A stretch of 64,000 bases of DNA from Dromaius novaehollandiae. Taxonomy: Eukaryota; Chordata; Aves; Casuariiformes; Dromaiidae. Under the pieces are notes generated by a model. It worked only from the letters and a program-made list of their open reading frames with translations. It had not been told where the DNA came from and ran no database searches. Every line of letters begins with the position of its first letter. Position 1 is the stretch's first letter. Of the stretch, positions 33,701 to 45,320 are shown one piece after another. A program made the position numbers and the translations under genes. Location: positions 2,170,001 through 2,234,000 of the forward strand of contig NW_026991398.1 in NCBI RefSeq assembly GCF_036370855.1. Direction: 5' to 3'.

Positions 33701-36700
33701 GTGCTATTTTTAGTAGTCTAGGATATTCTAGGATATTTTAAATGCCTACATGGGATGGAAGAAAAGACAACAGACACTTCTGGCTCAGAACCAGCTGATT
33801 AAATCTTCTGGTTCATAGATGCCTGTCTTTAAGCAGTTGGTCTCCATTGACTATAACAGAAGCTTATATGTCCCATTCACTGGTGCTCCACAGAGAATGA
33901 AAGTCTTGGGGTCCACTGACCAGACCTTAGAACCATTCAGTACCCTCATGCTCCCAGTCTGAGTCAGTGCTTTCTAGAGGGAAGAGACCTCACTCCCCTG
34001 GCCTTGCCAGCCCTCCAAACCAGAACATTTGCTGTCTCTGACCTCTTTTCAAGCCATTCTCCTAAATTATTCTACAACTTCCACTCCACATAGCCTTTCC
34101 CTGCTTTTTTGATCTCCAGATCCTTATCAGCAGTAAGACTTCCTTGGCATTGCATGTCCTGCTGTTGGATGGCTTATCTTCTGGTGTGTGCTGTTGTTTG
34201 GAGTTTTATGGGACATCACAAGGGATCATGCTTTTGGGGGAAAAGGTGATGATCTAGAGTGTAAGTGGAGAAGGCAGGAGTAATTTGCAATTTTTTTTCA
34301 TGCCTCAGTAACTACCTGTTTGTTTGAGCAAAGGGAGAGATCAATCTCTGCCCTGATAGGAGGGGAAGGGGGAAGAGGGAGTTTGTGTAGACTTCTGTCG
34401 CATGCAGAAGTCAAAAAGTCAAGATGGAGTGATGGAGTGTGATTCCACAGAAGGGTCAAGGAGTTCTCTGGACCAAGAAGGACAGAGCTAGGGGCACTCA
34501 GTTACCTCACTGGGGATGGCTACCATAGAGATGTCTCTCCCTGAGCTTCCTTTGTAGTTAGGAAGAGAAACATCTACTGTTGGATACAAGTCATTTGAGC
34601 TAATTTAGACAATTCACATAAGATGAGTTGTATCCCTCTAGAAATGCCTCACTGGGTGTGAAGGCAGGCTAAAAGAGGAAGCTTCTTTGGATGGTACCTC
34701 TTGCAGGCATCTAGTGGTATTCCAGGTGCCCTGGGCATGTATACATCGCATACAGAAAACCTGTGCCCTTCAGGGAGGCAGTTTGAGGCCAGGCAGGACA
34801 TCCTCAAATGGCCTTGAACACCTACACATACGAATTCACAGAGCCTCTTGTGTCAAAGTCACCTCAGCCTCACCTGTCACCTCAGGTCCCTCCCAAGTCC
34901 ATGACAAGGGACCAGCATCTCCACATCTCCAGAGAGGGAGTCATCCTACCTGTTTCAAGAGTCCATCTTAGAAGAGCATCTGTCATTCTCTGATGTGGTT
35001 GATCCTGACTGTCAGTGAAATCTCCCTGACCAGCAGAGATTTGGATCCTAGAAGTTTGTTGAAGTGAATCGCAGGGGACTCACTCTTAAAAAGAAATTAA
35101 ATTTGGGGATACTCAAGGAAATGTTTTGTTTTTTGTTTTTTGGGTTTTTTTTTTGTGGAGGTCATTGGGTCCAACACATCCCCTCAAAGAAAAGCAAGTT
35201 ATGTGGTTCATACTTTTTCCCCTCAGGTATCACCTTGGTATCTCTCACATCTCAAGTTCTTTTCTCTGTCATACCACTTTCAACTATAGTATTTTCTAGA
35301 TTTCCCTTTCTTTGTCATTCCCCAGAAACCTGTGCACCTCGTTAGAAAGAACATCTCGTTCACATGCTCAGCTCACCCTGTGATGCAGGAGGTGACTGAA
35401 GTCCAGCTCTTCAGGAAATGGGGAATGGTTGCTTCATACAGGAATATCCATGCTCACATACTTCATTACTGATCAGGGAGAAGCTTGGCCTGCACCTGCT
35501 GGTGCTCACTATTTCTGTCTGAAAGGAAGATAACATCCACCCAAGGACAGTCAAGCCAAGCCCGTTACTGTCCCAAGTGAGCTCTGTGTGATCCATCACT
35601 CCCCTAGTCTGGGGGCTCAGAGTGTGTCAAGGACTCACTGTGCTTCTGCTTGAGACCCCATCCCATGCTGCTGCTGAAAGTCCCTGCTTTCAATCCCCAT
35701 GCCAAGTTATTGTGGGGAGGAAAAGGAATCCTGGAATGATGAAACCACTTCCAGTGGCATCTGAGATACCGGTTTTCAGAGGCTGAATTATCCTCTGCAG
35801 ATACTGCTCTGAAGTACATAACAGAGCCAATATCACTGCGCCAAGACTTAGAGATCAATACTTCAAATATCTGAAGCTAAGGTCAATGAATGCCACCCAG
35901 AGAATTTACACACTGATTATAGTTATATGCTCAGGGAATTAAGGGTACCCAGAAATTCATGACCAATTTCTGTCACTCTAAAATTACATCATATTCATCC
36001 CTCTGGCTATGGGACGGGACTCTTAGGAAAGCTTTCTTTATTATCAACACCCTTGTTTTCTCATCTCCCACTGCAGCAGGATGGTATTGGTTCAGTTATT
36101 AACAAACAAACAAACAAACAAGAAACATGCTTTCCTCTGTGAATTCAGATGAGGGGAAGCAAAGAAAGATGGAGAGAGCTTCAGAGGCCATGGTAAGCAT
36201 GAACTGTGGGAGTAAAGCAAAGAGAGAGGATTAGGGGTAGGAAAGGAAGAAAATGCAAGGCCTCAGTTCATCAGAGCTATGTCAGTGAGTGGGGAACAAA
36301 TGAGTAATTAAAATGTGTTTGTGGGGGGGAAATGATGCAAAGGAAAGCAGAGGAAAGTAATGATTTCTGCTTAAAGTACTGGGAAAATAAGACCCAGATG
36401 ATATACCTTTCCTCTGAAGAAGAGCCTACAACTTTTTAGAGGGGCTGAGACTATCAGACCAGCTTTCACAGTTCTCCTCTGCAAGAAACCTGAGAGAACA
36501 GGAGGGGTGGGATTCACCTTCTCAGATGTAGACACGTTCAGTGGAAAGGCTTGATTCAGTTGCCCACTTATCCCTGCCAATATGGAGAGGCCCTGAGGTA
36601 TTCAAGACATGTACAGGAATGCCATCCCTCAACTTAGCTGGGCAATGGGAGGGAAAACAGCCCCTCAAGAGTAAGGTTTCTGCCACTTCAGAACAGGTGC

Positions 36701-37740
36701 AACAGGCATGAGGGAACACAGGATGTTGGGAGGCTGACTGAGAACAAAAGCTCAGAGGAAGATTAAGTCAGGCCCTGCCTCTGGTGACCAAATTACAATC
36801 AGCTTCTGTTGATATACTTATCATATGTTTGTGGCTCCACATGTAATAGCTATATCTCCTCAGAAGGCCACCCCAGCTGCTGAAAGCTGGGTGAGGGAAA
36901 AGCTCGAGGCATGCACAGGAGTGAGGCTTTAGGGATGGGCTCATATATGAAGGCTTGAAAGAGACCACTGAACAGTAGAAAAATATTGACTCAATAAAAA
37001 TCATGTTGCATGGGTAATGGTGTAGGTAGCCATTTGGGAATGCTCCTACATGTCTAGTGGTAAAAGCTGAAGCCCTGTAGTTGATGTTTGCAAGAAGTTT
37101 ACCTTGTAATGCATGAATGCCAGTGATATGCTAAGAGCTTTCCTTGAAGCAAAACAACCCCCCCCCAAAAAAAAAGAACACAGCAAAGAGAAAAAGAACC
37201 TGCATAAATTGAACAGCGTCTCACTGAAAATAAAAACACAAAGTTCCTGTGTTTGTTACAGAAATGGAACCAATGACAGCAAACGCTGACGGACGACAAA
37301 GAAGATCGCTGCACAGGTTTTTGTGAATAGTTCCTCATGATTTGGATGAAGCAAGGAAGCACAAACGCGATTTATCGGACTGTTGGTATCACCAGAACCG
37401 CCAACAGACAGAGCTGTTCCTGCCCAGGGAACTGGGATAACTCTCCATGCCAAGTGTGTGTTGTGTCTCCTCCCGGGCAGTGCTGAGGACTAAGCAATCC
37501 TTTCCCACCCTGGGCACGGTGTTAGCAGTATCTGGCTTCGCTCCACTTTGGTGGCTTCTCTTTTCTTTCTGCTTGGTTTCGTTATCCTACATGAATGTGT
37601 GAGAAGGGGAAGAGATGATAACTTTTAGACTAATTGCCACGGCTGCACTTGAAGAGAGCAGAAAACCATCAGTGAGCCAAAGTAATAAAATCAAATGGAC
37701 CAACTGAAAGCCCTGTTTCTCCTGGGGAGGAAGGACCGTT
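30788..37740. other. Long AT-rich interval with no recognised gene
   Basis: Nearly 7 kb with only short frames. I find no OR remnant, CR1 or LTR that I can support. It has simple repeats: poly-T at 31982-32003, T-rich 35122-35155 and a (CAAA)n run at 36103-36120. Two weakly coding-like frames at 33354-33657 are not supported by a known domain. Confidence 0.4.
31982..32003 (+). repeat. Poly-T tract
   Basis: 22 consecutive T, possibly the reverse of an old poly-A tail of a retrocopy on the other strand, but I could not recognise any source sequence beside it. Confidence 0.85.
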
Positions 37741-37744
37741 GTTA

Positions 37745-38110
37745 CATACTGGGAGCTGTAGTCTGCGAGCACAGGGCTGCTGGGTGGCCATGTTGCCCAT
37801 GGGGCATGATGGGAGCTGTAGTCTGCTGGTAGGGGCTGCTGGGTGGCCACGTTCCCCAAGGGGCATGCTGGGAGCTGTAGTCTGCAATCACAGGGCTGTG
37901 AGGCAGCCACGTTCCCCACGGGGGATGCTGGGACCTGTAGTCTGCGATCACAGGGCTGTGAGGCAGCCATGTTGCCCGCGGGGCATGCTGGGAGCTGTAG
38001 TCTGCCAGCATTGGGCTGCTAGGTGGCCATGTTGCCCGCAGGGCATGCTGGAAGCTGTAGTCTGCAATCACAGGGCTGTTGGGCGGCCATGTTGCCCACG
38101 GGACATGCCG
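37745..38110 (+). repeat. 60-bp minisatellite carrying repeated ZNF143/THAP11-like and YY1-like motifs
   Basis: Six tandem units of 59-60 bases. Each has a ctgggagctgtagtctgc-type core at 37749, 37809, 37868, 37928, 37988 and 38048. Its reverse complement, gactacagctcccagcat, matches the known ZNF143 (STAF)/THAP11 promoter element. Each unit also has ggccatgttgccc or ggccacgttcccc, close to the YY1 core GCCATnTT. Units differ by a few bases, mostly at CpG positions. Because the period is a multiple of three, long open frames appear on both strands; I regard these as artefacts. The array abuts a GC-rich stretch with a good Kozak ATG. I infer a promoter-like array; activity is not shown. Confidence 0.7.
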
Positions 38111-38860
38111 GACCCGGGGCTGACTGCCTGGGGCTGGGCCAGGACAGCGGCCATGAGGAGCAGCAGCCCGGGAGAGGCCGGGGCGGAGATGTCCCATCGT
38201 GGCAGCACCCGGGACAGTCCCCAGGGAACTATGAAGGGCACTGCAGCTGCCCGGGGATCCCCAAACGGCCCCAAGACCCCGGAACAGCCCCGGGGTGGTG
38301 GGAAGAGGGTGGCAAGGGCGGTGTGTTGTAAGGGGCAGCGCAGGGGAAAGGGGATGGTATTTTGGTAATTCCTGCTATTTCAGCTTCTTGGCCTGGGCAC
38401 TTCCTTAAGGGGGCGAGGTCCAGTGCTGCCCCTGCCAGGCTGAGGAGGTGGCATGGAGGAGAAGGGGGTGGCTGGGAGTGGATCCATTCCCCCTGGCATT
38501 TGGGGGACAGAGGCTGCTTTGGCCTGGAGGGGGCTGTGTTGTGCCGGGAACCATCCCTGAACATCTGAGTGCCAGCACGGAGCCCCCCGGAACTGCTGTG
38601 GCAAAGTGCCCTGCTCTGGAGCTGCAGAATAGCTGCCCCTTGCCTGGCCCAGCAGAAATGGTGCCTGCAGAGGGGAGGGGACATCACCGAGAGTCATGTG
38701 CAAGCTAAGAAGGGGGTGGGAAGCATTTCCTTTTGCTGTGGGAAGTGGGGATGCATGCAGGTTACTTGACATGTTTCCCTTCTATGGAGTCTTTTGAGAG
38801 AAAAGGGAAGGTGCTGCTCCTGGCAAGCCTGTGGGGAGGGCAGAGGGAGGCTTATAGGGA
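38111..38860. other. GC-rich, CpG-containing stretch after the minisatellite
   Basis: Contains the sequence from ggacccggggctgactgcct on, with many CpGs up to about 38340, then less. It resembles a small CpG-island promoter with a 5' exon. Weak similarity to the outer OR14 unit starts at about 38860 (compare the reverse of 56030-56070). Extent and function are unknown. Confidence 0.35.
38153..38368 (+). CDS. Possible small open reading frame (71 codons), uncertain
   Basis: An ATG in a good context (gcggccATGAgg) 40-50 bases after the last minisatellite unit opens a 71-codon frame ending at 38368. The product would be Gly, Ser, Pro and Arg rich with no domain I recognise. The frame is also continuous with the artefactual frame through the minisatellite. 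It may be a first exon, with a possible donor near gtgttgtaagg (about 38322), rather than a full gene. I list it only because its position after a promoter-like array is suggestive. Confidence 0.15.
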   Translation: MRSSSPGEAGAEMSHRGSTRDSPQGTMKGTAAARGSPNGPKTPEQPRGGGKRVARAVCCKGQRRGKGMVFW

Positions 38861-40216
38861 GAGGCACAGAGGGGTGTCAGCCTCCCCATCAGCCCCCAGG
38901 GTGGGGGCCAGCAACAGTGTGAGGAAATTGAGGCCAGTCAGTCCCTATCTCCACTGCTTGTGTGTCCAGGAGACCTTAACGCTGGCTGCCTGCAGCCACT
39001 CTGTGCCAGCCCTTCTCCCCAGGACAGCACTAGCGTCCTGGCCCTGGGGCTCCTCAAGCAACTCCAGCTGCTCCAGTAACGGAGCAGCCTGCTCTGAGTT
39101 GACACACGTAGAAACAAGTATTCATTTATACCTCTCCTCAAGCTCGCAATTGCTTCTTTGCTCTTCTCCAGAGATGTCCCTGCTCCCCAGGGAGCCTTTC
39201 CCCAGGTGAGCATGTCTGTGCTGGCCTGGCCAGCCAGTCCTGCACCCCTCCCCTGTGCTCCTCGCAGGGCCCGGGCTGGCAGTGGTGCTCTGAAGCGTGA
39301 GTGAGCTGTGGGGCCGTGGAGCAACTCTGCACTGGCCGTGCTGGTCAGGGCAGGAAGCAGACCCAGCATGGCCCAGCACCTGACAACCTTCTCCCCAGGG
39401 GCTGGGGCTGTGGAAGCTGCTCGGAGCAATCACAGGGCATTTCAAATGGCTCAGGATGGTTCACGTGTCATTTGATCCCGCCTATGGTTTTTCAGTGTAG
39501 GTGACATGACCTGCTCTTGAGGCTCCCTTCCCTGTGCCCCCTGAGTCCCCACTGCCCCTGCTGAGATTGCTGAGCTGTCATTTGGTGCATACTTCAGTTT
39601 AGCCCTTAGCTTTTGGGTGACTCCACTTGTTTTTGTGAGTCGCCACTCACTGCCCATCCCAGGCACACACTGTCCCTGGAGACCACCCTGTGCTCTTCAG
39701 GCAGCTCCATGTTCCCTTCCAGAAGGACAGGCATGTGTCACCAGCCACGTCATAGGGGAAACAGTCCCCAGGAGATACTTCCTGACCTCTCACTCTCTCC
39801 AAGGGCACTGGGCACCCACAAGTGAGGGCTCCATCCAGCCCTCATTCACTAAAATATCACCCTGTGAGCACATCCCCCCTTGCGCATGCAAAGCCCAAGC
39901 ACAGCAACAGGGCCTTTTCAGGTGCAATTCCCTGAGTGCATTCTTGGCTCCAGCTCTGAAAGAAGATCCCAACCTTCAGGCACAGTACTGAGAAAATCCC
40001 CATTTATTACAGAGATGCTACTTGGGAGGCCAGCTCTGACAAAGCGAGGGGCAGATTTACAGAAAGCCCCTTGATCAAACTGATGGGGTTTGTGCCTCTG
40101 GAGAAGAGGTGAATTCAAACATTTGTGTACCAACGTGATTATCACAGATAGAAAACCAAAAGCACAAGAGGTGCCTGAGATAAATTGGAAATCACTTGTG
40201 AAGAGAGATGGGCAGC
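38860..40216. repeat. Downstream flank of OR14 unit U3
   Basis: Reverse-oriented copy of the U1 and U4 downstream block. Landmarks are the ctcgcaattgcttctttgct segment (about 39143), the cagccctcattcactaaaat segment (about 39837) and the acagaaagccccttgatcaa segment (about 40059). It is non-coding. Confidence 0.65.
40003..40008 (-). promoter_or_regulatory. Polyadenylation signal of OR14 U3
   Basis: AATAAA on the reverse strand, 209 bases past the stop codon, matching the other copies. Confidence 0.6.
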
Positions 40217-41152
40217 TTATTGCTGCTGAACTAGTACCAGCTGAAACAGCTTCCTCAGGGCATCCTTGAGCTCCTTGTTCCTCATGCTGTAGATGAGGGG
40301 GTTCACTGTTGGAGGCACCACCGAGTACAGAACAGCCACCACCAGATCCAGAGCTGGGGAGGAGACGGAGGGGGGCTTCAGGTAGGCAAACATGCCAGTG
40401 CTGATGAATAGGGAGATGACGGCCAGGTGAGAGAGGCACATGGAAAAGGCTTTGTGCCGGCCCTGCTCAGAGGGCATCCTCAGCACAACTAAGAAGATCT
40501 GCACGTAGGACAGCACAATGAAAATGAGACACCCAGAGTCTGCAGAAAGAGTAGCCACAAGAAGCCTCAATTCCCTGAAGTAGGAGTCTGAGCAGGAGAG
40601 CTTGAGGATCTGGGGAATCTCACAGAAGAACTGGTCCATGGTGTTGCCTTGGCAGAGTGGTATTGAAAATGTGTTAGCAGTGTGCAGGAGAGCATTGAGA
40701 AATCCACTGCCCCAGGCAGCTGCTGCCATTCTGACACAAGCTCTGCTGCCCATGAGGGTCCTGTAGTGCAGGGGTCTGCAGATGGCAACGTAGTGGTCAT
40801 AGGCCATGACTGTGAGGAGATAAAACTCTGTTGCAAATAAAAAAAAGAAGAAAAAGACCTTTGCAGCACATCCCAAGTATGAAATGGCCCTGGTGTCCCA
40901 CAGGGAATTGGACATGGATTTGGGGACAGTGGTGGAGATGGTGCCAAGGTCAAGGATGGAGAGGTTGAGGAGGAAGAAGTACATGGGGGTGTGGAGGCGG
41001 TGGTCGCAGGCTATGGCTGTGATGATGAGGCCGTTGCCCAGAAGGGCAGCCAGGTAGATGCCCAGGAAGAGGGAGAAGTGCAAGAGCTGCAGCTCCCTCA
41101 TGTCTGTGAATGCCAGGAGGAGGAACTTGTTGAGGGAGCTGCTGTTGGACAT
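40217..41152 (-). CDS. Olfactory receptor, OR14-like (class II), unit U3, with DHY instead of DRY
   Basis: Open 311-codon OR starting MSNSSSLNKF at 41152. Landmarks: Asn3 glycosylation site, GN 39-40, PMYFF 56-60, Cys95, KAFSMCLSHL 234-243, NPLIY 284-288. The key oddity is residue 120: MAYDHYVAIC, His (CAC, 40793-40795) where the other three copies have Arg (CGC). This is a CpG-type transition in the motif that contacts the G protein. TM3 is unusual (FFFFLFATEFYLL) and TM5 carries a charged LSADSG stretch. An in-frame ATG six codons upstream is in the same exon. The frame is intact, but signalling may be impaired, so it is either a recently decaying gene or a modified receptor. Confidence 0.9.
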   Translation of the reverse strand: MSNSSSLNKFLLLAFTDMRELQLLHFSLFLGIYLAALLGNGLIITAIACDHRLHTPMYFFLLNLSILDLGTISTTVPKSMSNSLWDTRAISYLGCAAKVFFFFFLFATEFYLLTVMAYDHYVAICRPLHYRTLMGSRACVRMAAAAWGSGFLNALLHTANTFSIPLCQGNTMDQFFCEIPQILKLSCSDSYFRELRLLVATLSADSGCLIFIVLSYVQIFLVVLRMPSEQGRHKAFSMCLSHLAVISLFISTGMFAYLKPPSVSSPALDLVVAVLYSVVPPTVNPLIYSMRNKELKDALRKLFQLVLVQQQ

Positions 41153-41176
41153 TTTGCACCCTCGGGGCATGGGGGA

Positions 41177-41192
41177 CTGTCCAGAGAGAAAA
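41177..41192 (-). other. Splice acceptor of OR14 U3
   Basis: On the reverse strand ccttttctctctggacag ends at 41177, 24 bases before the ATG. It is the same site as in U2 and U4. Confidence 0.5.
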
Positions 41193-44100
41193 GGCCAGCG
41201 AGAAGTTAGGACAGACATTTCAAGAAAAATGAATAAATAAATAAAGCATGCCATTTCTCATTAATAGCATCACATTGCTTCTCTCTTTACTGAGGCCCAT
41301 CTGTGCAGTTCCCTTGCTTGAGCTCTGGTTTGTGCTGGCAACGTGTTGTGAGGAGCAGGGACCTCTAACAAAGGGCTCCAGAGGAGTCTGTCCTGCTGCA
41401 CAGTAAGGAGTACATGGGAATAGGGGTGAATAGCTCTGATACTCACAATTTCTTTCGAATGAAATTCACTCCTCATGTAGAAGGGCTTTTCTGCATCTTC
41501 ACTCCCAATTCTAAAGGATGTGGGTTGCAGAAGAATGTTTCTGGGTTTGGGGTTTTTTTTAATATTGTTTATTTTCTTTGAGATGCCCCTGTCATATCTG
41601 GGAGGTGTTCTTTGAGGAGAGCAATCACTAGCATTTCTACTGTGAGTCCTGAGAGGAAAGGATTCACTATCACTTGGTGCAGAGCGGCAACAGCTAGTCT
41701 GTCTATTAGCCTTGTTCCCAGCTGTCCTGTGCTTGCACTGCTTTGTGCTGGAGGATGATCACACTCATGTGCTACCCTAAAAATACAAACAGCCACTGCT
41801 GAGAGCAGAGGAATCCACTTTCAAAGTGATCTCCAAAATTTCACCCTTTCTCAGGGCCCCAGAGGGAGGTCTCCACACTCCCCTTCTAGCCAAGGACACA
41901 CAGGGCTCTTTTCAGATGCCCATTTACAGCCTCCCACACTATTTCCATACTCGTTGCATCTCTGCACCTTCTTCACTGGCCTCTCAGATATCACAGAGCT
42001 GCTATGAGACAGCTGGGCCCTTCTAGAGAGCAGCTTTCAGCCTGAAAGAACAATGCAGGGAAATGGTCAAATGCCCTAAAGATGGTCTCTCCTTAAGGGA
42101 GAGTCAGCTCAATTCACAACCCCATGGATTCCATTTCCTGGAGCCGCACAGGTCTGACGGGGCCTGGGGCAACCTCATTCCCATGCAGATCCCTCTGTTG
42201 CAGAACTTGCAGCAGCGATGTCTGAACTGCAGCTGAAATCCCTCGACCCCAGGGAGCCTGGGAGAAGACCAGGAGCAGCATGGACAGGAGTGGAAATAAG
42301 GAGCAACACCATGGTCCTGCTGCCAAGGGAGGCAAGGAGAGAGAGACAGAGGGGCACTCAAGAAAGCCTTCACCTTACCCAGCTGGGCATGCCACCTCAC
42401 AGACGGTGACATCGCAGGACAGTCACTCTCAGCCCCTTTGTCAGGCAGCACAAAATGAGTCCAGGGCAGGAGAGATGCCCCTGTCCTCTGCTGGAGGTCT
42501 GGCTGCAGAGGAGGCAGCTTATGTCCTGGACTCCATGGCTGTCAGGGCAGAGGCTCTGCTGGGTGGGAGAGGAGACATGAGGGGCTCCGGAGGAAGGTGT
42601 CTGCACTGGAGGGACTGATCATGACTTGCCCAAATCCATCCTGCCATGACAATTCTGTTAGCAGTTCCTGCTCCTTCCTGCCCATCTCTGCTGCCTGGAG
42701 CTGTCTCTGCTGGCAGCTGTTTCTCTGTCCCAACGTCTTTTCCCTGTTGGTGCTCACAGATCTCATCCCACCCTCTGTGTCTCAGTTCTGCTGTACAGGA
42801 ACCTCCCGAGACAGGGCACTGGCCAGGGGCACCTCTATGCTAGCAGGTCTCATAAACCCCGATGAGGCCATAAAGGTGATGTTGGTGCTGTCTTTATGCC
42901 GATGTGGGGAATGAAGCAGCTTGTTGGGAGTTTCTCGTAGACCTATTGATCTCTGGAGGGAAAGTTTGGGAGTCGTAGTTGCTTGCCAAACCAGAAAACT
43001 CTTCCTTTTTTCTCCCTGCCAAAATTTGGAAACTGAGACACAGACACCAAGAGGAAAGCTCCTTCCCTTTTAAGTAGCCTTTTTTTCACCTTCCTCTAAA
43101 AATTCTGCAGACATGTTGTGTGCATAAGCTAGAAGTGTGAGTGGCCTTGACCCATGCAGCACCCTCTCAACAGGAGATTGAACCTGCCCTGCTGGGAGTT
43201 AATCCTCCCAGCCAGAGCTTCTCCCTGCAGTGCCCTGAGGAGTTTTCCGGGCAGACTAAGTGCTGACCCTCACAGGCACCAGAGTGACTGCCCTGGGCAC
43301 ACAGCACCTTGTGGCGCAGGGATGCTGTTCTGAATTACGGCCCTGGGTAGACCTGTGTGCACACCTTGGCTTCACACCCCAGCAGCGTCCCTGGGAAAAG
43401 GCAGCAGGACACCCTGTCCCTGAGATGGTGTGGTAGGGAATCCCTGCTCTGAAGCAGCTCCTCCTCCGCCTCCACACTGCAGAAGCCAGGAAAGCTATCC
43501 TTAGAAAGCCTGTCAGTTGTGAGATAGGAAGGGTTTAGAAGACCCCTCCAGGAACCTCAGCAGTGTTGCTCTACAGCCAGAGACTCACCGTGTCAAGGGC
43601 TGTGAAGATTTCTCCTACAAGGAGCTCTCCTCTGTCCTCCCACTCCACACTGCCTTGCACTTCTCCCTGCCTTCTCTCATCTCATGTCAGCAGCAGCTGG
43701 CAGTGCCCGCAGCCCTGCTGCTCTTTGCAGAGGAGCTGCTCCTGCACACAGCTGTGTCTGGGCAGTGCTGCCAGGTTGCCATGAGTTCCTTCTGTCCCAG
43801 CAGCCTGACTCCACTAGGAAACAGTGGCCCGGCTGAAAGTGTGACTTCATCTGTTCTTTGTGCTCCCTCCTCCTGGGAAATGTTCACTGAAATAGACTAA
43901 AATAATCATCTGTGATCTCTCTATAGAGTGGAGAGAGACTGATTCCAGCAATGTGATTTGTCTCATCAGAGGATGGTTATGTATGAGAGGTGGAAACGTC
44001 CCACTCTGGAAGTCCCTATTCCCATCTCTTAACTCCACAAGGCACCTAGACAGGGAAAAGAAAGGAGTTCATTTACCATGGTTCAGGTATTGATTCAGAT

Positions 44101-45320
44101 GAGTCAGTCTGGACACTTCTTGGGGTGATGTGGGATTCACCTTCCTACCGCAAATTCCATAAACACACGGGAGGTGGGATTTCCCTTGCCAAAGATGAAG
44201 TTTGCACAACAGAGACGTCTGCATGCGAGCTCTGTGTCTAAGCTCCCATCATAATCAATGGAGATGGAGGGTGGGAGTCAGTTGCTCACACACAGACACC
44301 TGATGAGATTTGAAAAGGCAGAGGTGGTCCCAGACATGTGCCAGTGTCTGTTTGCTCTGGTGGAGCGAGTAGGAGACCTCAGTACTTCTAGAGCATCAGG
44401 TGGGGGCCAGGTGGGAAATTTCCTTGGCCAGCTGAAATGACTCAGGATGCCTACTACAACTAGAGCTCCACTTACTATGAAGGGGAGACACATGCAGACC
44501 CCAATAGTGCAAACAGTTGATGTAATTTAGGTCAGACACTTGACTTAATGACATAAAAATAGACTAGCAGGGCCATGTCAGATGCCTGGGGTGTCCAGCA
44601 CAACCACATGTCTCCAGCAGATACAGCGTGGGACCAATAGGAAAATCAGACCCTTTTGGAGTTGTTGCTGGGCAAAAACCTCAGGCCATCTCAGGTTTAT
44701 ACATCTGCTCAAAATACTGAAACTTTCCACTGCCGTTAGGCCAAGTCCATCCCATCTACATCCATGCATGCTGCATAAATGGGAGGCACATCACACGAAG
44801 GACTCCACTCTAGTCTCTGCATTCTCAAACCCTTCTAGCTGTTCTTCCCCTGAACCTCTTCTCACCCCTAGATGATGAGAAAAGGGACAGTGCTAGTGAT
44901 GTCCATAAGGTGGCTGGATCACAGACTGTCCAGGTCCAGGGACTTCTTCACTGGCACCTTGTCCTTCCTGGAGATTGGTTCACCTCTGTCACAGGCCCCA
45001 AGGTGCTGCAGAGTCAGCTCATGCAGCAGCCCCCTCTCCTGCCATTCCTGCACAGCCCAGCTCGGTTTCTCCCTGGCCTAGCGTGCTGCAGGGCTTGGTC
45101 TGTTAGTGGGAACCCTGTTTCACCTTTACATTACAACTTGCCACATATGCCAGCATGTCTCTGCTCTGAAGCAGAGCCATTGCATACATGGTGTCCTTGA
45201 CTCTTGGTAACATGTTTCATCATGATCAGTCTGAAAGCTGTGCCACATCTGAGGCTCTGCAGCCCAAATATGCACAAGTGCATGCAGCCTGGGGCACCGG
45301 GCAGGAGCAGATGGGGGTGC
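41193..45320. repeat. Upstream flank of OR14 unit U3 (presumed intron and 5' region)
   Basis: Reverse-oriented counterpart of flanks A and B. Matches include 41860-41920 with 14380-14440, 42180-42570 with 14700-15120, 43260-43480 with 52140-52340, 43620-43910 with 51650-51960, and 44580-45330 with 50330-51070 reversed. It is non-coding; short frames are not conserved between copies. Confidence 0.65.

Noticed and set aside
37745..38110. CRISPR array
   Set aside because: Units are contiguous 60-mers with no separate unique spacers, in a vertebrate genome; it is a minisatellite.
37739..38152. Long open frames on both strands through the minisatellite (209 codons forward, 151 reverse)
   Set aside because: The repeat period is a multiple of three, which keeps frames open. 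The translations are simple repeats of one 20-residue pattern without a domain.
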